From: Burkholderiales bacterium
GTDB lineage: Bacteria > Pseudomonadota > Gammaproteobacteria > Burkholderiales > Casimicrobiaceae
Direction of reading: 5' to 3'
Length of the DNA stretch: 9,764 bases
NCBI GenBank assembly: GCA_031283405.1
Contig: JAITBX010000201.1
Span: 1-9,764, forward strand
A program made the position numbers and the translations under genes. Under the pieces are notes generated by a model. It saw only the letters and a program-made list of their open reading frames with translations, was not told the DNA's origin and did not search any database. Shown here in pieces: positions 1 through 6,410 of this stretch; the first letter of the stretch is position 1, and each line of letters opens with the position of its first letter.

Positions 1-59
1 TGAATTTGCCACGCGCAATGGCTTGCTTTGTCAACTTCTCCATTGGCATTTTGGCTCAT
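1..59 (-). CDS. Possible IS200/IS605-type transposase, N-terminal fragment only
   Basis: An open frame on the minus strand starts at the ATG at 57-59 and runs off the left edge, so only about 19 residues are visible: MSQNANGEVDKASHCAWQI. The SHCAWQI stretch recalls the N-terminus of IS200/IS605-family TnpA (Y1 HUH transposases), where a similar motif leads into the first beta strand; this is recall, not an alignment. A strong GC hairpin at 74-94 lies just upstream, where this family carries its left-end recognition hairpin. A competing frame from the ATG at 45-47 (MPMEKLTKQAIARGKF) cannot be excluded. There is no clear ribosome binding site, only an AGG directly before the ATG. The HUH and catalytic Tyr motifs lie outside the window. 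Confidence 0.4.
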   Translation of the reverse strand, partial: MSQNANGEVDKASHCAWQI

Positions 60-73
60 CCTGGCATTTTAGT

Positions 74-94
74 CCCCGCGCCAAGAGCGCGGGG
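74..94. repeat. GC-rich hairpin, possible IS200/IS605 left-end structure
   Basis: CCCCGCGC (74-81) pairs perfectly with GCGCGGGG (87-94) around a 5-nt loop. There is no T-run on either side, so it does not look like an intrinsic terminator. Its place just upstream of the minus-strand reading frame at 1-59 fits the subterminal hairpin that IS200/IS605 transposases bind. The exact element boundary cannot be set without the other end. Confidence 0.5.
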
Positions 95-96
95 AA

Positions 97-126
97 TTAC
101 AAGTTAAAAGACTACGTGCCTATAGG
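97..126 (+). promoter_or_regulatory. Candidate promoter of the small XRE gene
   Basis: A TTACAA (97-102) and a TATAGG (121-126) are 18 bp apart, giving a plausible sigma-70 promoter whose start site would fall near 133, some 20 nt before the ATG at 154. The -10 lies inside the palindrome at 118-141, so a bound dimer would block it. The assignment rests on consensus only. Confidence 0.4.
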
Positions 127-141
127 CCATGGACTATAGGC
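118..141. promoter_or_regulatory. 24-bp near-perfect palindrome, candidate operator
   Basis: Arms GCCTATAG (118-125) and CTATAGGC (134-141) are exact reverse complements, and the centre contains the self-complementary CCATGG. Only one base pair of the 24-bp dyad is mismatched. It ends 12 bp before the start codon of the small XRE regulator and overlaps the likely -10. The dyad symmetry and location suggest the binding site of a dimeric regulator, most simply the adjacent protein repressing itself; that is inference. Confidence 0.55.
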
Positions 142-153
142 TACAACAAAACC

Positions 154-420
154 ATGCTGATGTCTATGGCACAGACAAAAGCGACGGACATCGGGAAAAT
201 TTTTGGGGAGGTGTTGCAACAGCACCGCTCTCAACGAGATATTTCGCAGGAAGAGCTTGCTTTTCAGGCGGATGTGGATCGCACTTTTGTTTCGCGTCTT
301 GAACGCGGCATCCGGCAGCCCACGATCACGACTTTGATCCATATCGGTCAGGCTTTGGGCGTTTCTGCGGCGACGCTGGTGCAGGAAGCGGAAAAGGAAT
401 ATCTGCGCCGACGTCGATAG
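154..420 (+). CDS. Small XRE-family helix-turn-helix regulator
   Basis: An 88-residue protein made almost entirely of one Cro/C1-type HTH domain (about residues 16-77). The pattern SQEELAFQADVDRTFVSRLERG holds the scaffold helix and the recognition helix (about 43-50), followed by the family signature RQPTITTL and GQALGVSAATLV. The tail is basic (RRRR). Size and layout resemble stand-alone HTH repressors and the controller (C) proteins of restriction-modification systems, but no restriction or methylase gene is visible. The start may be the ATG at 154, 160 or 166; none has a good Shine-Dalgarno sequence, so a short-leader transcript is possible. A 24-bp palindrome just upstream suggests autoregulation. 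DNA binding is a confident call; the target genes are unknown. Confidence 0.85.
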   Translation: MLMSMAQTKATDIGKIFGEVLQQHRSQRDISQEELAFQADVDRTFVSRLERGIRQPTITTLIHIGQALGVSAATLVQEAEKEYLRRRR

Positions 421-423
421 TCA

Positions 424-437
424 AGCGCTTGGGCGCT
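424..437. repeat. Small hairpin between convergent XRE gene and tRNA-Ser
   Basis: AGCGC (424-428) pairs with GCGCT (433-437) over a 4-nt loop, four bases past the XRE stop codon. It could slow polymerase coming from either side, but neither strand has a following T-run, so a terminator role is weak. Confidence 0.25.
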
Positions 438-458
438 AAAATCGTGTGCCAAAAACAT

Positions 459-548
459 TGGCGGAAGCGGTGAGATTCGAACTCACGGAGGGCGTGAACC
501 CTCGCCGGTTTTCAAGACCGGTGCATTCAACCACTCTGCCACGCTTCC
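459..548 (-). tRNA. tRNA-Ser (anticodon UGA)
   Basis: The minus strand folds into a type II tRNA of 90 nt. The acceptor stem pairs GGAAGCG (542-548) with CGCTTCC (463-469), the discriminator is G (462), and CCA is encoded (459-461). The anticodon arm CCGGT-CTTGAAA-ACCGG places TGA at 512-514, which reads UCA serine codons. A long variable arm (GAGGG/CCCTC) and the GTTCGAATC T-loop confirm the serine type. A run of five T (minus strand, 451-455) follows the 3' end and may help termination. Confidence 0.97.
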
Positions 549-593
549 GGGATGACGGCCGCAGCACCCGCAAAGATGCGGCGGAAGGTGCGC

Positions 594-623
594 ATCGTAG
601 CATGTTTGGCCTGTTTCTTCCAA
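594..623 (-). promoter_or_regulatory. Candidate tRNA-Ser promoter
   Basis: On the minus strand a -35 TTGGAA (618-623) and a -10 TACGAT (594-599) are 18 bp apart. The expected start is near 587, giving a leader of about 40 nt before the mature tRNA 5' end at 548, to be removed by RNase P. The match is to sigma-70 consensus only. Confidence 0.45.
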
Positions 624-687
624 GGTGAACGGCTTGCCGCAAATTGCTCATTTCCTGCCCTTTCGCTCCATCCCCGCGAAAGCGCGC

Positions 688-750
688 AGGGGCGACCTGT
701 GGTCACCCGTGCGGTGGATGAGGATAGGCGGGCGACCACAGGTCGCCCCT
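688..750. repeat. Long inverted repeat (REP/MITE-like), 17-bp arms
   Basis: AGGGGCGACCTGTGGTC (688-704) is the exact reverse complement of 734-750; after one mismatch, pairing continues for four more bases (706-709 with 729-732). The arms enclose about 20 unpaired bases. It lies in non-coding sequence between the tRNA-Ser promoter and the groE terminator, has no T-run, and ends in CCCCTAC, a motif seen again at 3173-3179 and 3797-3803. This looks like a dispersed palindromic intergenic element rather than a terminator; its genome copy number is unknown. Confidence 0.6.
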
Positions 751-769
751 ACCCCCTTAATACAAAACA

Positions 770-795
770 AAAGCCCCGGGAATTCCCGGGGCTTT
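770..795 (-). terminator. Rho-independent terminator of the groESL operon
   Basis: A perfect 26-bp palindrome, each half reading AAAGCCCCGGGAA then its complement, centred at 782/783. On the minus strand it is followed by a T-rich tract (TTTTGTTTTGTA), as needed for intrinsic termination of transcription leaving groEL, whose stop codon is 53 bp upstream of the hairpin. Confidence 0.85.
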
Positions 796-847
796 GTTGC
801 TGTTTGCTGCTTTATGTGAGTGATGCAGTCGGGACTTTCGTCCTCGC

Positions 848-2488
<1,641 letters not shown>

Positions 2489-2539
2489 AGTATTTCTCCT
2501 GGGAAATTCGGTAAATTGATAGTAAAAGCAGAAGCCGGA

Positions 2540-2827
2540 TTAGCCGACAATGCCGATCACGTCGTCTTCGCGCATATGCAAGTAATCATGGCCGTCCATT
2601 TTGAATTCCTGGCCGGAATACTTGCCGAAGAGAACTTTGTCGCCAACATTGACGCCCATGGCGATGACTTTTCCGTTGTCATCGCTTTTGCCCGGGCCGA
2701 CGGCGACGACCTCGCCCATCGAGGGTTTTTCAGTAGCCGTATCGGGGATGACGATCCCGCCGGCGGTTTTGCGTTCTTCTTCAACGCGCTTTACGATAAT
2801 TCTGTCATGCAAGGGACGAAGTTTCAT
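2540..2827 (-). CDS. groES: Co-chaperonin GroES (10 kDa)
   Basis: A 95-residue protein, the heptameric lid of the GroEL cavity. It starts MKLRPLHDRIIVKRVEEE and contains the mobile-loop region around ERKTAGGIVIPDTATEKP (about 19-36), which docks on GroEL, then the beta-barrel motifs GEVVAVGPG and GDKVLFGKYSG. Length matches the family. The frame stays open for about 50 codons upstream, but the canonical N-terminus and an AGGAG (complement of 2839-2843, 11 nt away) fix the ATG at 2825-2827. The bases just before the start codon spell GAGTGCTAA, one half of a CIRCE operator. The gene is first in the groESL operon and has an unusually long leader. Confidence 0.98.
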   Translation of the reverse strand: MKLRPLHDRIIVKRVEEERKTAGGIVIPDTATEKPSMGEVVAVGPGKSDDNGKVIAMGVNVGDKVLFGKYSGQEFKMDGHDYLHMREDDVIGIVG

Positions 2828-2828
2828 G

Positions 2829-2837
2829 TTAGCACTC
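2829..2837. promoter_or_regulatory. CIRCE half-site next to the groES start codon
   Basis: TTAGCACTC on the plus strand (GAGTGCTAA toward groES), one base before the ATG. The other arm at the right spacing (2847-2855) is absent. The match to the true CIRCE element continues into its spacer: 12 of 13 bases at 2829-2841 equal 3047-3059. It looks like a duplicated or leftover operator half and probably does not bind HrcA well alone. Confidence 0.6.
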
Positions 2838-2841
2838 ACTC

Positions 2842-3046
2842 CTGTGTAAATTGCCTGTGGATAAAGGGAGGTTTCGCGGGCACAATAAAATACGGGTGGA
2901 AATCGGATATTTTCCGGGGCGCCACCCGCGCTCATATTGTCATACGGGCTTTCCATCAGGGTGAGAACAAGGCGCAAAGCCGCAGACAGTGCTTTAGCAC
3001 GGCAAGGCGAAACAACGCAGTTATCATCTTGATGGCGAGGCCGTAA
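2842..3046 (-). repeat. groE leader segment with repeat-like sequence
   Basis: About 205 bp between the two CIRCE-type sequences, transcribed as 5' leader if the promoter at 3073-3101 is right. It contains an imperfect 17-nt direct repeat (2969-2985 and 3004-3020, 13 of 17 identical) on either side of a hairpin GTGC-TTTA-GCAC (2989-3000). The minus-strand wording (CGCCTTGCCGTGCT, CACTGTCTGCGGCTTTG, CGCCTTGTTCTCACCC) recalls intergenic repeats seen in Neisseria and other betaproteobacteria; that is from memory. No convincing gene is present. Confidence 0.4.
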
Positions 3047-3073
3047 TTAGCACTCGCTCGACTTGAGTGCTAA
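3047..3073. promoter_or_regulatory. CIRCE element (HrcA operator) of groESL
   Basis: A perfect TTAGCACTC-N9-GAGTGCTAA inverted repeat: arms at 3047-3055 and 3065-3073, spacer of exactly 9 bp. This is the binding site of the heat-shock repressor HrcA, which is itself kept active by GroESL, so the operon is feedback-controlled. It directly abuts the -10 of the groE promoter and would cover the transcription start. Its distance from the groES start codon (about 220 bp) is larger than usual. Confidence 0.97.
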
Positions 3074-3101
3074 TAATAGGGGTACTGCCGCCTAAAATCA
3101 A
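3073..3101 (-). promoter_or_regulatory. groESL promoter (sigma-70, with sigma-32-like overlap)
   Basis: On the minus strand TTGATT (3096-3101), a 17-bp spacer and TATTAT (3073-3078) form a strong sigma-70 promoter, with the start expected near 3066 inside CIRCE. The same bases also resemble a heat-shock promoter: CCCTTGAT as -35 and CCCCTATT as -10, 13-14 bp apart. This would allow both basal HrcA-controlled and sigma-32-driven transcription. The dual reading is inferred from consensus. Confidence 0.7.
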
Positions 3102-3148
3102 GGGCAGAAGCGGCGTTTGGCGTTATTTTTTTGTGTTGCGTCCGATTA

Positions 3149-3180
3149 TGTAGGGAATGCCGAGGGCGGCGTCCCCTACA
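3149..3180. repeat. Intergenic hairpin ending in CCCTACA
   Basis: TGTAGGG (3149-3155) pairs with CCCTACA (3174-3180); after one mismatch ATGCCG pairs with CGGCGT (one G-T wobble) over the loop AGGG. It lies between the groE promoter and the 3' end of the membrane-protein gene. Without a T-run it is not a standard terminator, though it could shield that mRNA's 3' end. It shares the CCCCTAC edge with the elements at 688-750 and 3783-3804. Confidence 0.5.
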
Positions 3181-3233
3181 AAAGCGCACCACTCAATCGT
3201 CATCGCAAGCAAAACGAAGTTGCTTGAATTGCG

Positions 3234-3647
3234 CTACGTTTTATCCCAGCCTACTGTGTGCGCGGCACGGGCTTGTCCCGGCTTGATCGGCGCGGGATGC
3301 TTCATCGGCGTTGCGTTTTGTTGCTGTTGTTTTTGTAGTTGCTGCTGCTTTTGCATTTCCTCTTGCAGTGCTTTTCCATAGAATACCGCGCCGCCTGCGA
3401 AGAACAGCACGGTGGAGACGATCAGCGTTCCGAAAAGTCCGATAACGCCGTGCGCCACTCGGTTTTTGGCAAGGCAGACGATTGCCAGAATAAACGCGGC
3501 CAGCGTCAGCGGCGCGCCAATGAAAATGCCGGTGAACGGGAAAGGCAGCAGGAAGCAGACCCACGCCAGAATCATCACGATCCACATGGCCGCGACGGGC
3601 GCTTTTTTGGCTTCAACCGATGGGGTTTCAATCTGATTTTCGGGCAT
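3234..3647 (-). CDS. Small membrane protein of unknown function with Gln-rich tail
   Basis: A 137-residue protein not recognised as a named family. Residues 1-16 are polar. Three hydrophobic stretches follow, at about 17-36, 40-60 and 66-90, each long enough to span the inner membrane. The tail from residue 91 is soluble: a charged, Gln-rich helix (residues 95-110, almost all Q, K, E and L, likely coiled coil) and then a Pro- and Lys-containing end. The arrangement loosely recalls small DUF4190-like membrane proteins, but without support. The ATG at 3645-3647 has a GGAAG 10 nt upstream. It stands alone, transcribed toward groES, with its own promoter not clearly visible. Start and reality as a gene are likely, because codon use and a plausible membrane topology agree; function is unknown. 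Confidence 0.7.
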   Translation of the reverse strand: MPENQIETPSVEAKKAPVAAMWIVMILAWVCFLLPFPFTGIFIGAPLTLAAFILAIVCLAKNRVAHGVIGLFGTLIVSTVLFFAGGAVFYGKALQEEMQKQQQLQKQQQQNATPMKHPAPIKPGQARAAHTVGWDKT

Positions 3648-3730
3648 GATGATTTCGCTTCCGTGTTGTCAAAAAGTTGCTAACGTAACTGATAAGTTTA
3701 GCATATCAAGGGCGTAGAGCGGATAAGGCT

Positions 3731-3746
3731 CCCCGCCTTCGCGGGG
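3731..3746. repeat. Short GC hairpin (CCCCGC-CTTC-GCGGGG)
   Basis: CCCCGC (3731-3736) and GCGGGG (3741-3746) form a tight stem with loop CTTC, extended by the T3730/A3747 pair. This wording is common in dispersed intergenic repeats of proteobacteria (general recall). It lies in the 152-bp gap between the membrane-protein gene and the 3' end of cbbR; no T-run follows on either strand. Confidence 0.45.
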
Positions 3747-3782
3747 ACAGGCTCCGGCCGCCATTCGCTGATTCATAAAAAC

Positions 3783-3804
3783 GGCGGATGATGCCGCCCC
3801 TACG
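3783..3804. repeat. Intergenic hairpin ending in CCCCTACG
   Basis: GGCGG (3783-3787) pairs with CCGCC (3794-3798) over ATGATG, and the right edge reads CCCCTAC (3797-3803), overlapping the cbbR stop codon. It is the third copy of the CCCCTAC edge in this window and is probably part of the same class of repeats. Confidence 0.4.
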
Positions 3805-4768
3805 ATTTGATTCCTGATCCCTGACTCCTGATGCCTGCCAACGACTGCCCCAACTGTTTCAGTATGGCGTCTTGTCCGCTCTCGACCAGAAACTGCTCGA
3901 ACGCCGCCGCGACTTGCGGCAACGATCGCGCGGCCAGGTGCATCACATACCAGTCGCGCTCGATCGGGTTTCTGGCGATCGGCAGCAATTTCAGCAGACC
4001 GGCTTGCAACTCCAGCACACAAGTATGCAGCGACAGAAAGGCGATGCCAAAGCCCGCCGCGCACATGTGCTTGATGGCCTCGTTGCTCGACAGCTCGGAG
4101 CCGATGCGCAGCGGCAGCCCCGCTTCCTTGAACAGCCGCTCGATAGTGGCGCGGGTGCCGGAGCCGCGCTCTCTTACAAGAATGTGCGCTTGTGACACCA
4201 TTGCCAGCGTCGGGCGTTTTACGGCCATCAGCGGATGCGACGGCCCGGCGAGAAAGGCCATCGGGTGTTTGGCGAAGGCGGTGGAGACGGTTTTCAGCTC
4301 GGCGGGCGGGCGGCCCATGATGGCTAGGTCGATCTCCTGCGCGGCCATCATGCGCACGATTTCGTCGCGGTTTTCGACGTGCAGCCGCACCTTGACGTTG
4401 GGATGAAGGTTGGCAAAGCTCACCAGCAGCGGCGGCAGCAGGTATTCGGCGGTGGTGACGGTGCCGACGCGCAGGGTGCCGGAGAAAACGCCTTGCAGCG
4501 TCGCCATCTCCTCGCCGGCCTCGCGCCAGAGTTCAAGGATGCGCCGGGCATAGCCGTCGAGCAGCGCGCCCGCCTCGGTCAGGCGCACGCCGCAGCCGGT
4601 GCGTTCGAGCAGCGGCGCGCGCGCCGACTCCTCCAGCGCGGCGATTTGCAGCGACACGGCCGGCTGCGTCAGGTGCAGTTCGGCGGCGGCCAGCGACACG
4701 CTGCCCAGCCTTGCTACGGCGCGGAAGGTGGTGAGTTGGCGAAAGGTGGCGTTTTTGGTGAGAGGCAT
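3800..4768 (-). CDS. cbbR: LysR-type regulator CbbR of the Calvin-cycle operon
   Basis: A 322-residue LysR-family protein. The N-terminal winged HTH (about residues 8-66) contains TFRAVARLGSVSLAAAEL and LTQPAVSLQIAALEE, the classic LysR DNA-binding pattern. A linker helix and a two-lobed periplasmic-binding-like effector domain (about 95-300) follow, beginning GTLRVGTVTTAEYLLPPLL. CbbR activates cbb transcription and responds to metabolites such as RuBP, PEP or NADPH depending on species. The identity rests on the family pattern plus its position divergent from cbbL. The start at 4766-4768 has no good Shine-Dalgarno sequence. The last ten or so residues (GIRSQGSGIKS) are encoded by a degenerate 7-bp tandem repeat, so the natural C-terminus may have been altered by repeat drift. 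Confidence 0.92.
   Translation of the reverse strand: MPLTKNATFRQLTTFRAVARLGSVSLAAAELHLTQPAVSLQIAALEESARAPLLERTGCGVRLTEAGALLDGYARRILELWREAGEEMATLQGVFSGTLRVGTVTTAEYLLPPLLVSFANLHPNVKVRLHVENRDEIVRMMAAQEIDLAIMGRPPAELKTVSTAFAKHPMAFLAGPSHPLMAVKRPTLAMVSQAHILVRERGSGTRATIERLFKEAGLPLRIGSELSSNEAIKHMCAAGFGIAFLSLHTCVLELQAGLLKLLPIARNPIERDWYVMHLAARSLPQVAAAFEQFLVESGQDAILKQLGQSLAGIRSQGSGIKS
3808..3835. repeat. Four degenerate 7-bp tandem repeats (TGAtnCC)
   Basis: TGATTCC, TGATCCC, TGACTCC and TGATGCC follow one another directly. They lie inside the 3' end of cbbR and encode its C-terminal tail (about residues 312-320). A heptamer unit shifts frame with each gain or loss, so this tail is expected to vary between strains. 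Confidence 0.65.
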
Positions 4769-4815
4769 CGAGAAGGGTTACATGGGTTATTCGGAGCCGT
4801 TTGGCAACATTTGCG

Positions 4816-4844
4816 ATATTAGCAAAAACTTATCTAAATGTGAA
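4816..4844 (-). promoter_or_regulatory. Candidate cbbR promoter
   Basis: On the minus strand TTCACA (4839-4844) and TAATAT (4816-4821) are separated by 17 bp. The start would be near 4809, some 40 nt before the cbbR ATG. It overlaps the TNA motif ladder at 4819-4853, so CbbR binding would be expected to repress its own gene, as usual for LysR regulators. Confidence 0.5.
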
Positions 4845-4853
4845 AATATTTAA
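4819..4853. promoter_or_regulatory. Candidate CbbR binding region (TNA ladder)
   Basis: Four TNA triplets stand in register: TTA (4819-4821), TTA (4830-4832), TGA (4841-4843) and TAA (4851-4853), with spacers of 8, 8 and 7 bp. CbbR sites in several autotrophs are described as TNA-N7/8-TNA repeats. The array ends just before the -35 of the cbbL promoter, the normal place for LysR activation. AT-rich sequence makes chance TNA triplets common, so the call is moderate. Confidence 0.5.
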
Positions 4854-4854
4854 C

Positions 4855-4883
4855 TTGTCCAAATCCAAACCGCGCCCTAAAAT
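4855..4883 (+). promoter_or_regulatory. Candidate cbbLSX promoter
   Basis: TTGTCC (4855-4860) and TAAAAT (4878-4883) with a 17-bp spacer fit a sigma-70 promoter needing an activator. The start would be near 4890, with a short leader of about 23 nt holding the AAGGA ribosome binding site (4902-4906) of cbbL. Confidence 0.55.
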
Positions 4884-4912
4884 CCCAGTCATTCCCCAAA
4901 AAAGGATGAATC

Positions 4913-6379
4913 ATGAGCGACAAAAAGGCCACAAAGATTACCGACGCCAAGCAGCGCTACGCTGCGGGCGTGTTGAAGTATGCGCAGATGGGTTATTGGG
5001 ACGGCGACTACCAGCCCAAGGAAACCGACATTCTGGCGGTGTTCCGCATCACGCCGCAGGACGGCGTGGACCCCATTGAAGCCGCCGCCGCCGTGGCGGG
5101 CGAATCGTCCACCGCGACCTGGACGGTGGTGTGGACGGATCGTCTCACCGCTTGCGACATGTACCGCGCCAAGGCGTATCGCATCGAGCCGGTGCCGGGC
5201 AATCCGGAGCAGTGGTTCTGCTGGGTGGCTTACGACCTCTCGTTGTTTGAAGAAGGCTCGATCACCAACGTCGCCGCCTCGATCATCGGCAACGTGTTCA
5301 GCTTCAAGCCGCTGAAAGCGGCGCGGCTGGAAGACATGCGCTTCCCGGTCGCCTATGTGAAAACTTTCCGCGGCCCGCCGACCGGCATCGTGGTCGAGCG
5401 CGAGCGGCTGGACAAATTTGGCCGCCCGCTACTGGGCGCGACCGTCAAACCCAAGCTGGGGCTGTCGGGACGCAACTATGGCCGCGTGGTTTATGAAGCG
5501 CTGAAAGGCGGCCTTGATTTCACCAAGGACGACGAGAACATCAACTCGCAGCCCTTCATGCACTGGCGTGACCGCTTCCTCTTCGTGATGGACGCCGTCA
5601 ACAAAGCCAGCGCCGCTACGGGCGAAGTCAAGGGCAGCTATCTGAACATCACCGCCGGCACGATGGAAGAAATGTACCGTCGCGCCGAGCTGGCCAAAGA
5701 ATTGGGCAGCGTCGTCGTGATGGTCGATCTGGTGGTCGGCTACACAGGCATTCAATCGCTGTCCAACTGGTGCCGCGATAACGACATGATTTTGCATCTG
5801 CACCGCGCCGGTCACGGCACGTACACGCGCCAGAAGAATCACGGGATGAGTTTCCGCGTTATTGCCAAGTGGATGCGGTTGGCGGGAGTCGATCACATTC
5901 ACGCCGGCACGGCGGTTGGCAAGCTTGAAGGCGACCCGATGACCGTGCAAGGCTACTACAACATTTGCCGCGACACCTATACCAAGACCGATTTGCCGCG
6001 CGGTTTGTTCTTTGATCAGGATTGGGGGGCGCTGCGCAAGGTGATGCCGGTCGCTTCGGGCGGCATTCACGCCGGACAAATGCACCAGTTGCTCGATTTG
6101 TTCGGCGACGACGTGGTGATGCAGTTTGGCGGCGGTACCATCGGGCACCCGATGGGGATTCAGGCCGGCGCCACAGCCAACCGCGTCGCGCTGGAAGCGA
6201 TGGTGCTGGCGCGCAACGAAGGCCGCGACATCAAGGTCGAAGGTCCGGACATTCTCAAGGAAGCCGCCAAGTGGTGCATGCCGCTCAAAGCCGCGCTGGA
6301 CACTTGGGGCGAGGTCACTTTCAACTACACCTCGACCGACACTTCGGACTTCGTGCCGACAGTATCGACGGCTCAATGA
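4913..6379 (+). CDS. cbbL: Rubisco large subunit, red-type form IC
   Basis: A 488-residue large chain of ribulose-1,5-bisphosphate carboxylase/oxygenase, which fixes CO2 onto RuBP to give two 3-phosphoglycerates in the cytoplasm. Active-site elements are all present: TVKPKLG (K179, K181), the carbamylated lysine in GLDFTKDDEN (K205 with D207 and E208), HLHRAGHG (H297, R298), HIHAGT (H330), loop-6 K337 in GKLEGDP, and SGGIH (S382). Length (longer than the roughly 470 of form IA), the HRAGHGTYTRQ wording and the neighbouring cbbX place it in the red-type branch. CbbX-type activases act on the C-terminal tail, here ending VPTVSTAQ. AAGGA lies 6 nt before the ATG. cbbS follows after 31 bp. No missing residues were noticed. 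Confidence 0.98.
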   Translation: MSDKKATKITDAKQRYAAGVLKYAQMGYWDGDYQPKETDILAVFRITPQDGVDPIEAAAAVAGESSTATWTVVWTDRLTACDMYRAKAYRIEPVPGNPEQWFCWVAYDLSLFEEGSITNVAASIIGNVFSFKPLKAARLEDMRFPVAYVKTFRGPPTGIVVERERLDKFGRPLLGATVKPKLGLSGRNYGRVVYEALKGGLDFTKDDENINSQPFMHWRDRFLFVMDAVNKASAATGEVKGSYLNITAGTMEEMYRRAELAKELGSVVVMVDLVVGYTGIQSLSNWCRDNDMILHLHRAGHGTYTRQKNHGMSFRVIAKWMRLAGVDHIHAGTAVGKLEGDPMTVQGYYNICRDTYTKTDLPRGLFFDQDWGALRKVMPVASGGIHAGQMHQLLDLFGDDVVMQFGGGTIGHPMGIQAGATANRVALEAMVLARNEGRDIKVEGPDILKEAAKWCMPLKAALDTWGEVTFNYTSTDTSDFVPTVSTAQ

Positions 6380-6410
6380 ACAGACAGAAAACTTAAACGG
6401 AGTATTCGCC

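Noticed and set aside
74..94. Hairpin considered as a transcription terminator
   Set aside because: No T-run follows on either strand; an insertion-sequence end structure fits its position better.
2540..2977. 50-residue N-terminal extension of GroES
   Set aside because: It would start at a TTG without a ribosome binding site; the standard 95-residue GroES begins at the ATG at 2825-2827.
6126..6410. 95-residue upstream extension of CbbS inside cbbL
   Set aside because: The upstream part is the out-of-frame shadow of cbbL; the normal small-subunit N-terminus and GGAG site mark the ATG at 6411.
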